A stretch of 6,298 nt of DNA from Planctomycetota bacterium (GTDB taxonomy: Bacteria; Planctomycetota; Planctomycetia; Pirellulales; Thermoguttaceae): positions 1-6,298 of the forward strand of contig JAEWUR010000093.1 in the NCBI GenBank assembly GCA_023397045.1, written 5' to 3'. The position numbers and the translations under genes are program-made. Each line of letters opens with the position of its first letter. The first letter of the stretch is position 1. Below are positions 1-5,542 of this stretch, piece after piece. The notes beneath the pieces are model-generated. The model had not been told where the DNA came from. It worked only from the letters and a program-made list of their open reading frames with translations, and searched no databases.

Positions 1-901
1 GTGTAGCAATAATCTCCGGCAGATCGGCATCGCACTGCTCAATTTCGAATCTCGTCACGGCGCGTTTCCGCCGGGGTCAAAGGCAAAACAACGGTTGTCG
101 GACGTGGGAGGTTATCAATGGACGTACCTGCTCCACCATCTCTTGCCGGATTTGGAAATGGAAGGTTACTTCGTCGCTATCGGTGGCCCGGAGTTCAAGA
201 CCGACCTATACAGTGATCCGGCGTCTTGGACGAGCGTCAATCGTGCCGGCATGGCATATCTGTGGTGCCCCAGCGACAGCATCAACGGCAACGAGTACAT
301 TGCGGAAGACAATCCCGGCTTCGAATCGTTCCGATATCCGAAGACCAACTACCTTGGTATTTTTTCAGGGATAGAGGACGGTGACGCCGGCATGGCCAAC
401 AATCCGAAACGACGTGGCGTCTTTGGCTATGGCATCGGAACCCGGATCGCCGACATCACCGACGGCACAAGCAATACGATGGCCGTCGCCGAATATCTCA
501 AGGGGGTAAGTGAAAAGGACTTCCGCGGCATGTTCCTAACGCATCGTGCCGGGTGCCAAAACCTGTACGTAACGCTTGGCCCCAATTCACCTTCCGCGGA
601 CTGGATCTGCAATGGAGCTTCCCTCGTAGACACACCGAACGAGCCGAGCATGAACCTGCCGCGAGTTAGCAACTGTACGGGCGGCCCAAACGCTTGGAAT
701 TGCGACGACAACTATGCCAGCCCTAGAAGTCGCCATCCTGGCGGCGTTCATTCGGTGTTTTGCGACGGCAGTGTGCATTTCATATCGGACAGCATCAACA
801 ACTATGTTCCCCCGGCCAACGGAAGTGGTTCGACGAACCCGCCCGGCACTTGGCAACGTTTGGGTTGGATCGCCGATGGATTGACTCCAGGCGATTATTG
901 A
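1..901 (+). CDS. DUF1559 / H-X9-DG pseudopilin-like protein (5' partial)
   Basis: The reading frame is open from base 2, so the true start lies left of the window. The first visible residues, CSNNLRQIGIALLNFES followed by HGAFPPGS, are the hallmark just after the N-terminal prepilin-like segment of DUF1559 (SBP_bac_10) proteins; the missing part should be about 30-50 residues with a type IV pilin-like methylation motif and one membrane helix. About 299 residues are visible. Other family marks are a WCPSD segment (about 270-285), GVFGYGIGTRIADITDGTSNT (about 418-478, in two pieces GVFGYG and ITDGTSNT), and the C-terminal H-X9-DG motif (His codon 734-736, Asp-Gly 764-769) followed by a WQRLGWIADG tail. 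The family is abundant in planctomycetes, surface-associated by inference, and its function is unknown. The protein has several cysteines that might form disulfides. A lipoprotein gene follows after 11 nt, the usual arrangement. Family call is firm; role is not. Confidence 0.9.
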   Translation, partial: CSNNLRQIGIALLNFESRHGAFPPGSKAKQRLSDVGGYQWTYLLHHLLPDLEMEGYFVAIGGPEFKTDLYSDPASWTSVNRAGMAYLWCPSDSINGNEYIAEDNPGFESFRYPKTNYLGIFSGIEDGDAGMANNPKRRGVFGYGIGTRIADITDGTSNTMAVAEYLKGVSEKDFRGMFLTHRAGCQNLYVTLGPNSPSADWICNGASLVDTPNEPSMNLPRVSNCTGGPNAWNCDDNYASPRSRHPGGVHSVFCDGSVHFISDSINNYVPPANGSGSTNPPGTWQRLGWIADGLTPGDY

Positions 902-906
902 AAGGG
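901..906 (+). promoter_or_regulatory. Ribosome binding site for the small lipoprotein gene
   Basis: AAAGGG ends 6 nt before the ATG at 913 and begins on the last base of the preceding stop codon. It decides between the ATG at 913 and an in-frame ATG at 919, and rules out the much longer in-frame extension back to 760 that lies inside the DUF1559 gene. Confidence 0.6.
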
Positions 907-912
907 TGCGGC

Positions 913-1350
913 ATGACAATGAAACGACAAATGTGGAGTTGCATCCATGTTGTTTGTTTTTGTGGTTTCTTGGTCGGTATGGGGTGCAATCAAGGCAGAT
1001 CGAACATTGCCTCGATCACGGGCGAGGTGAAACTTGATGGCAATCCACTGGAACAAGGTTTAATCCGCTTTTTCCCGTTAGAATCCACGGAAGGATCGAT
1101 CACCAGCGGGGAAATCATCCAGGGCCGGTATCACATCTCAGGCAAGGCTGGTCCGGCAATCGGTTGGAATCGCGTCGAGATCAACGGGACACGTAGAACA
1201 GGCCGAATGACGCCCAAACCATTTCCGCAACGCGGAACGATGGAAGAGACCGTCGAGGCGGTCGCGCCGACATTCAACTCCGAGTCGGTTCTGACGTATG
1301 AAGTCAAATTGGGCAACAACACAGCCGACTTCGAGGTTGCTTCGAAGTAG
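913..1350 (+). CDS. Small putative lipoprotein with carboxypeptidase-regulatory-like domain
   Basis: The product is 145 residues. The N-terminus has charged residues (MTMKRQ) and then a hydrophobic stretch, about residues 8-24, ending in VGMGC. This resembles a lipoprotein signal peptide with Cys25 as the lipidated residue, although Gly at -3 and Met at -2 depart from the usual Leu-Ala/Ser-Gly-Cys. After a short linker comes SITGEVKLDGNPLEQGLIRFFP, here split as SITGEVKLDGNP and LEQGLIRFFP, then GRYHISGKAGPAIGWNRVEI. That is the typical start and middle of the transthyretin/carboxypeptidase-regulatory-like beta-sandwich found in planctomycete lipoproteins encoded beside DUF1559 genes. The C-terminal YEVKLGNNTADFEVAS reads as a final beta-strand pair. 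No catalytic residues are evident. It is probably an envelope protein partnered with the upstream product, but this rests on gene order alone. Confidence 0.85.
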   Translation: MTMKRQMWSCIHVVCFCGFLVGMGCNQGRSNIASITGEVKLDGNPLEQGLIRFFPLESTEGSITSGEIIQGRYHISGKAGPAIGWNRVEINGTRRTGRMTPKPFPQRGTMEETVEAVAPTFNSESVLTYEVKLGNNTADFEVASK

Positions 1351-1428
1351 GCCGACTCCATCGGACAAAAATCCGCGATACGTTGATCAATCCTGCCAAC
1401 TTTCGCTCCTACCATAAAAGGCTCTGCG
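1351..1428 (+). other. Short intergenic spacer, no clear signal
   Basis: This 78-nt gap separates the lipoprotein from the beta-helix gene. It holds only a 4-bp inverted repeat (CCGA 1352-1355, TCGG 1361-1364) with no T-run after it, so I do not call a terminator. No promoter boxes are convincing. The gap could hide a planctomycete promoter, so it is open whether gene 3 is in the same transcript as genes 1 and 2. Confidence 0.5.
1416..1421 (+). promoter_or_regulatory. Ribosome binding site for the beta-helix gene
   Basis: AAAAGG lies 7 nt before the ATG at 1429. It supports that start over the in-frame ATG at 1441, which would also remove the two lysines that open the signal peptide. Confidence 0.5.
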
Positions 1429-1500
1429 ATGAAAAAATGGATGTCGCTCATTGTCTTGGCACACTTCACGATGGGAATATTCCCATGGACGGCCCTCGGA
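1429..1500 (+). other. Sec signal peptide of the beta-helix protein
   Basis: Residues 1-24 have a positively charged start (KK), a hydrophobic core and a small-residue cleavage site ALG before Ala25. No lipobox cysteine lies at the site and no twin-arginine motif is present, so ordinary Sec export with signal peptidase I cleavage is expected. Cleavage one residue later is equally possible. Confidence 0.75.
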
Positions 1501-3663
1501 GCCGATTGTTACGTTGCGACCGATGGAAGCGACGCCAATCCCGGCACTGCCTCCGCGCCGTTTGCGACGATCGCCAAGGCACGCGACGCCGTCCGTCAGA
1601 TCATTGCCAAGGGGCTCGATCATGACATCACCGTATCGCTCGGAAGCGGCGTCTATCCGCAGACCGAGACGCTTGTTTTCGGATCCGAGGATTCGGGCAC
1701 CAAAGACCTCGCGATTACCTTTGCGGCTGCACCCGGTGGAACAGTCGTGCTAAGCGGCGGTCGGGCGATCACCGGTTGGACGAAGAGGGACGGCAATATC
1801 TGGACTGTTGGCTTGCCGGAGGTAAAAGCGGGCAATTGGTATTTTCGCCAGCTGTTCGTCAACGGTCGACGAGCCACTCGGGCAAGGACGCCAAACGCCG
1901 GCCAGTGGTGGAAGCTGATACCCAACGATCAGAACAGCGATGCGAACGATGCCACGATCACCCTGGGAGTCGACCATCCGATTCAGGCGTGGAAGAACGT
2001 GTGCGACATCGAGGTGAACTGGCTGATTAACAATGATGGAACACGGAAGCGAATCGGCTCAGTGAATGTAGATGACAACACGTTCACGCTGCCACCTCCA
2101 CATGCGTGGCCGCATGGAATGCCGAATGTATACAATATTAGCTTCCCTAACAGAGAATACGATTGCTATTTCGAGAACGCTTTGGAAATGCTTGACGAGC
2201 CGGGCGAATGGTATCTGGATCGTCAAACGGGCGTATTATCCTATTGGCCGCGCGAAGGTGAAGACTTGGCCAGCGCGGAAGTAATGGCGCCGGTGGTTGC
2301 CAACACGCTTCTTTCGATTGAAGGAACATCCGCGCGGCCTGTGCAGAATCTCCGCTTTCAGGGTATTCGCGTGGCATTCGTCGATTGGCCGCTGCCACAT
2401 CGGGGGTTCACGGGGATGTTTGGTTGTCTTCAACTTCAGGAACGCAAGGCACCCGAAGGCGGCGGGAAATTCGCGTGGATTGATGCGGCCGTTAGCATGA
2501 AGCACGCCCGCGGATGTGCGTTCAGCGACGGGGCGATCGAGCATACCGGTGCTATCGGCGTGGCCATGCTAACCGGATGTTCGGGAAATGTCGTCGAAGG
2601 CAACGAAATCCACGATCTTGGCGGCGGCGGTATCGTAGCCGGAGGACTCCGAAATCGCGATACGTGGCAATGGGCGGATCCCATCGGCGTGGATGACCAC
2701 AAAGGTTATCGCATTGCCAACAACCACGTTCACGATTGTGGAATCGATTATTTCGGGTCGGTTGGGATACTCGCCACTTCGATGCGTGACTCAGTGATTC
2801 GCCACAACCTGGTCCACGACATTTCCTACTCCGGCATCGTGCTCACCGGCAGCGAAGTGCCCGACGCGCCGATGGCCGGAAACAACAAGGTGGAATACAA
2901 TCACATCCATCATGTGATGCAAGTGGCTCAGGACGGAGCCGCCATCTACGTCAGCTTTCCACAGACCGAGCTTGGTGCCTTGATTCGCGGTAATCTGATT
3001 CATGACACCGGGCATCGCGGACAACCCAATGGTCACTGCTGCGGCGGAATCTACACCGACGGGATCAACGGCCGTTGCGGACCGTGTGCCAATTATCACT
3101 TTCTGCAAAATGTCATCTATCACAGCGACGCACCGCTGATGGTTGGCGAAACGGAGTTTGGATCCCTTCTTTGGGTCGACAATCTTATGTACCGCGGCAC
3201 GACCGGCCTATTTTCCGATGCAGGCGACGCGCCGCCGCCAGAGTTTCTTGACATCTTGGAGAGTCGAGCCGGTCTTGAACCAAACTACCGGCGCAAGCTG
3301 CTCGGTGTTGACTCCACACCTTGCAACGTTTACCGGTTGATTGACGAGTCTACAAACATGGATTCATGGAGCGCCCAACAGTTCCATTGGCCCGATCGCA
3401 ATGCCGGCATAGTGTTGGCGTTGCGACGGATCGACAGCCGAGACGACACAAGGACGGTTTGCCTCCAAGCCCTGGATCCGGACGCCCAATATGAGATAAC
3501 TGATCTTGGTACAAATGAGCAAACAATGGTCCCTGGCAACGTGCTGTTGCAGAAGGGGCTAAAACTTTGCATTGACAGCAAGCCGGCGTTTACAGAACCA
3601 GCAAGTGTTGCTGTGCTCAAAGCGGCCCCGCCTCACACCATTGTCAAGTATCGGAAGATGTAG
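1429..3663 (+). CDS. Secreted right-handed parallel beta-helix protein, probable glycan-active enzyme
   Basis: The 744-residue product starts with a Sec signal peptide (KK at 2-3, hydrophobic core about 5-20, likely cleavage near ALG-A at 24/25), so it acts outside the cytoplasm. YVATDGSDANPGT (28-40) is the usual opening of extracellular beta-helix proteins. YFRQLFVNGRRATRARTPN (138-156) and a WYLDRQTGVLSYWP segment are typical of beta-helix glycosidase-like proteins with an inserted beta-sandwich, such as families GH120 and GH141. A ladder of helix coils carries N-x-[IV]-H-[DH] at residues 392-396, 432-436, 460-464, 491-495 and 522-526. Asp502 in DGAAIYV and Asp544 in GGIYTDG are the best catalytic candidates. 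The helix ends at AGLEPNYRR; the tail from about 630 (WSAQQFHWPD, then LDPDAQYEITDLG) resembles the C-terminal beta-sandwich of GH36-type enzymes. The helical fold and export are firm; family and substrate are inference. Downstream oxidoreductase genes fit sugar catabolism. Confidence 0.9.
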   Translation: MKKWMSLIVLAHFTMGIFPWTALGADCYVATDGSDANPGTASAPFATIAKARDAVRQIIAKGLDHDITVSLGSGVYPQTETLVFGSEDSGTKDLAITFAAAPGGTVVLSGGRAITGWTKRDGNIWTVGLPEVKAGNWYFRQLFVNGRRATRARTPNAGQWWKLIPNDQNSDANDATITLGVDHPIQAWKNVCDIEVNWLINNDGTRKRIGSVNVDDNTFTLPPPHAWPHGMPNVYNISFPNREYDCYFENALEMLDEPGEWYLDRQTGVLSYWPREGEDLASAEVMAPVVANTLLSIEGTSARPVQNLRFQGIRVAFVDWPLPHRGFTGMFGCLQLQERKAPEGGGKFAWIDAAVSMKHARGCAFSDGAIEHTGAIGVAMLTGCSGNVVEGNEIHDLGGGGIVAGGLRNRDTWQWADPIGVDDHKGYRIANNHVHDCGIDYFGSVGILATSMRDSVIRHNLVHDISYSGIVLTGSEVPDAPMAGNNKVEYNHIHHVMQVAQDGAAIYVSFPQTELGALIRGNLIHDTGHRGQPNGHCCGGIYTDGINGRCGPCANYHFLQNVIYHSDAPLMVGETEFGSLLWVDNLMYRGTTGLFSDAGDAPPPEFLDILESRAGLEPNYRRKLLGVDSTPCNVYRLIDESTNMDSWSAQQFHWPDRNAGIVLALRRIDSRDDTRTVCLQALDPDAQYEITDLGTNEQTMVPGNVLLQKGLKLCIDSKPAFTEPASVAVLKAAPPHTIVKYRKM
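2590..3127 (+). repeat. Protein-level beta-helix coil repeats
   Basis: Successive coils share the pattern [VI]-x-x-N-x-[IV]-H-[DH]. The histidines fall at residues 395, 435, 463, 494 and 525, giving steps of 40, 28, 31 and 31 residues. A degenerate sixth copy, LQNVIYHSD, follows at 559-567. The conservation is in the protein, not the DNA: codons differ between copies, so this is not a recent tandem duplication. The stacked Asn positions are typical of asparagine ladders in parallel beta-helices. Confidence 0.8.
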
Positions 3664-3739
3664 CTCGATAGCTGCGACCGTTTCATTCGAATCCCTCGAT
3701 ACGAACCCACATTCTGGCATTTTTGGGAGCGATTGGTTT
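3664..3739 (+). other. Spacer between beta-helix gene and SDR gene
   Basis: This 76-nt gap holds a 7-base direct repeat (CTCGATA at 3664-3670 and 3695-3701) and a stretch resembling a tRNA T-loop (TTCGAATCC at 3686-3694) without pairing flanks. CCCA at 3706-3709 could pair with TGGG at 3724-3727 and partly cover the SDR ribosome binding site, but a 4-bp stem is weak. No terminator with a T-run and no sigma-70-like promoter are evident. Confidence 0.45.
3725..3729 (+). promoter_or_regulatory. Ribosome binding site for the SDR gene
   Basis: GGGAG ends 10 nt before the ATG at 3740 and 19 nt before the alternative in-frame ATG at 3749, so it favours the first. Many related SDRs begin near the equivalent of the second ATG (MELFDL), so the choice is not certain. 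Confidence 0.45.
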
Positions 3740-4543
3740 ATGAGCGTTATGGAACTGTTTGATCTTACGGAAAAAGTCGCGATCGTCACGGGCGGGGCGA
3801 AGACGCTGGGGTTCGATATGGCTCTGGCGTTTGCCGAAGCGGGAGCGGAGGTGGCCATCACGAGTAGGGATCGAGAAGATGCTGAGAAGTCGGCGGAGAA
3901 GATTGCGAAGGCGACGGGACGAAAGACCCTGGCCGTGCAATGCGATGTGCGGTTTGAAGATCAGGTGGAGAATATGGTCGATGCCGTGCTAAAAACGTTC
4001 GGGCGGATCGACATCCTGGTCAACAACGCCGGAAATGTCGTGAGCACGCCGCAGAATAAGCCGCTGGAGCAACGCCCGGTCGAGGAGTGGGAGAACACGG
4101 TCGACGTCAACATGAAGGGCACCTTCCTCTGCTCGAAACATGTCGTGGCCAAGGCGATGAAGCCTGCCCGATCGGGAGTGATAATCAATCTGGGCTCGAT
4201 CGCGGGAATGGCCGGCAAGGACTATCGCGTCTATGACGGCACGCCGATGGGCGGCGTGACGATCGACTATGCGGCCGCCAAGGGCGGCGTGATCAACATG
4301 ACGCGCGAGATGGCTTGCTGGCTCGCCCAGTACAACATCCGCGTGAACTGCATCAGCCCCGGCGGGTTCTGGCGCAGCCAGCCCGAGGCGTTTGTCAAGC
4401 AATACAGTTACCTGGTGCCGATGGGCCGCATGGGCCAGGACGGTAAGGAGATCAAGGGCGCGGCGTTGTTTTTGGCCTCCGAGGCGTCGTCGTATGTCAC
4501 CGGCATCAATCTGCCGGTCGACGGAGGCATCACGGCATGGTAA
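3740..4543 (+). CDS. Short-chain dehydrogenase/reductase (classical SDR)
   Basis: The 267-residue product is normal length for a classical cytoplasmic SDR that oxidises or reduces an alcohol/carbonyl with NAD(P). The cofactor segment VAIVTGGAKTLG (13-24) has Thr22 where the TGxxxGxG motif normally has its middle glycine. After strand 2, TSRD (41-44) with an Arg suggests NADP(H), though this is not proof. CDV (68-70) and NNAG (95-98) are standard. The catalytic tetrad is Asn124, Ser153, Tyr177 and Lys181 (YAAAK). Ser to Tyr is 24 residues apart instead of about 13, so there is an insert of about 11 residues (DYRVYDGTPMGGV region) that probably shapes the substrate pocket. The C-terminus has the PGG (about 205) and VDGG motifs. 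Gluconate-5-dehydrogenase-like and sugar-modifying SDRs are the nearest guess; the substrate is unknown. It overlaps the next gene by 7 nt, implying translational coupling. Confidence 0.93.
   Translation: MSVMELFDLTEKVAIVTGGAKTLGFDMALAFAEAGAEVAITSRDREDAEKSAEKIAKATGRKTLAVQCDVRFEDQVENMVDAVLKTFGRIDILVNNAGNVVSTPQNKPLEQRPVEEWENTVDVNMKGTFLCSKHVVAKAMKPARSGVIINLGSIAGMAGKDYRVYDGTPMGGVTIDYAAAKGGVINMTREMACWLAQYNIRVNCISPGGFWRSQPEAFVKQYSYLVPMGRMGQDGKEIKGAALFLASEASSYVTGINLPVDGGITAW
4523..4527 (+). promoter_or_regulatory. Ribosome binding site inside the SDR gene for the Gfo/Idh/MocA gene
   Basis: GGAGG ends 9 nt before the ATG at 4537. It lies in the codons for the conserved C-terminal Asp-Gly-Gly of the SDR, so the same bases serve protein sequence and initiation. 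It fixes the downstream start and the 7-nt overlap. Confidence 0.7.
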
Positions 4544-5517
4544 CGCGATGGCAGGATCTCAGCGTGCTGATCGTCGGCTGCGGCAGCATCGGCAAGCGCC
4601 ACGGCCGCGTGCTTACGGGGCTTGGCGTGTCGGATATTCGTGCGTGCGACCCGTCCGACGAGCAGCGTGAAATGTTTCCCGAACACGTTCCGTCGGCCAG
4701 GATCTACGATTCGTTCGAGTCCGGTTTGAGCGATCGCCCCGATGCCGTGTTGATCTGTACGCCGCCTGCGATGCACATCCCGATGGCGACAAAGGCCGTC
4801 GAGGCCGGCTGCCACGTGTTGACCGAGAAGCCGCTGTCGGATTCGACCGACGGCATCGAGCAACTGACGGCGCTGGCCCAGCATCACGGCAAGAAGCTTA
4901 TGGTCGCCCTGTGCTTCCGATATCATGAGGGACTGCTCAGAGCCAAAAAACACCTCGATTCTGGCCGCATCGGGCGTGTGGCATCAATCCGGGCGATGGT
5001 CGGCGAGCATCTGCCCGACGTCCGGCCGGATTATCGCACGCTCTACTCGGCCAAAGTGGGCGGGGCGTTCGATCTGATGCACGACATCGACCTGGCGCTC
5101 TGGTATGCCGGCCAACCGGTCCGTCAGGTGCGTTCCATCATTGGAAACTATAGCGACATCGGCATCGACGCGCCCGATCTGGTTGAAGTGTTGATAGATT
5201 TTGAAGACCGATGTGTGGCCACCGTGCATTTGGACTTCTTCCAACGTCCCAGACGCCGTCAGATCGAATTGATCGGCACCGAGGGCGTCATCACCGTGGA
5301 GTTTGCGCGATGGGACCATTGCACGGTTTCGGTCTACGAAGCCGAGAGAAAGCGATGGGACATCGAGGAGATAGCCACCGACCGGGACGACATGTTTCGA
5401 GCGGAAGACCAGGAGCTTTTGGAAGCCATTGCCATGGATCGGCCCATTCGAGCCACGATTGCCGAGGGCGTTCGATCGTTGGAAGTGGTTCTTGCCGCAC
5501 AGCGAGAACGGATTTGA
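4537..5517 (+). CDS. Gfo/Idh/MocA-family oxidoreductase
   Basis: The 326-residue product is close to the family's usual 330-380. The N-terminal Rossmann fold carries VLIVGCGSIGKRH (10-22, GxGxxG at 14-19) for NAD(P). VLICTPPAMH is followed by the sugar-oxidoreductase EKP motif (Glu97-Lys98-Pro99); its lysine is the conserved catalytic or binding residue. The C-terminal substrate domain shows RYHEG (128-132), GEHLPDVRPDYRTLYSA (156-172) and GGAFDLMHDID (175-185). His182 in DLMHDID corresponds to the catalytic His of the DLSHEID-type branch. HLDFFQRPRRRQIELIG is also typical of that branch, which is common in surface-sugar and sugar-acid metabolism. These cytoplasmic enzymes typically oxidise, reduce or epimerise sugars, inositols or nucleotide-sugars; the substrate cannot be read here. 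It overlaps the SDR by 7 nt and sits 25 nt before the UroD-like gene, so the three are likely one translational unit. Confidence 0.93.
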   Translation: MVTRWQDLSVLIVGCGSIGKRHGRVLTGLGVSDIRACDPSDEQREMFPEHVPSARIYDSFESGLSDRPDAVLICTPPAMHIPMATKAVEAGCHVLTEKPLSDSTDGIEQLTALAQHHGKKLMVALCFRYHEGLLRAKKHLDSGRIGRVASIRAMVGEHLPDVRPDYRTLYSAKVGGAFDLMHDIDLALWYAGQPVRQVRSIIGNYSDIGIDAPDLVEVLIDFEDRCVATVHLDFFQRPRRRQIELIGTEGVITVEFARWDHCTVSVYEAERKRWDIEEIATDRDDMFRAEDQELLEAIAMDRPIRATIAEGVRSLEVVLAAQRERI

Positions 5518-5530
5518 CGATTTCTGCCAG

Positions 5531-5536
5531 AAGGAG
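5531..5536 (+). promoter_or_regulatory. Strong ribosome binding site for the UroD-like gene
   Basis: AAGGAG ends 6 nt before the TTG at 5543. This near-perfect Shine-Dalgarno sequence is the main reason for accepting a TTG start; no in-frame ATG lies near the conserved N-terminus. Confidence 0.75.
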
Positions 5537-5542
5537 AGAAAA

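Noticed and set aside
95..901. TTG at 95 as the start of the DUF1559 gene
   Set aside because: The frame is open back to base 2 and the upstream codons encode the conserved CSNNLRQIG and FPPG motifs, so the gene begins outside the window.
760..912. N-terminal extension of the lipoprotein back to 760
   Set aside because: It overlaps the conserved end of the DUF1559 gene, buries the signal peptide inside the protein and ignores the ribosome site at 901-906.
1352..1364. Hairpin after the lipoprotein gene as a terminator
   Set aside because: The stem is only 4 bp (CCGA/TCGG) and is followed by A residues, not a T-run.
3686..3694. tRNA T-loop-like TTCGAATCC, possible tRNA or attachment-site remnant
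   Set aside because: The flanking five-base stems do not pair, no anticodon arm or acceptor stem is found upstream, and no integrase is present.
3706..3727. CCCA/TGGG stem sequestering the SDR ribosome site
   Set aside because: Four base pairs with a 14-base loop is within chance expectation; there is no sign of a conserved switch.
3572..3739. N-terminal extension of the SDR into the beta-helix gene
   Set aside because: The added residues match no SDR feature, and family members begin just before the Rossmann strand; the ribosome site at 3725-3729 supports 3740.
4408..4953. Antisense open frame of 181 codons across the SDR/oxidoreductase junction
   Set aside because: Both sense-strand genes here have clear family motifs; the antisense product has low-complexity His/Arg-rich sequence and no recognisable domain.
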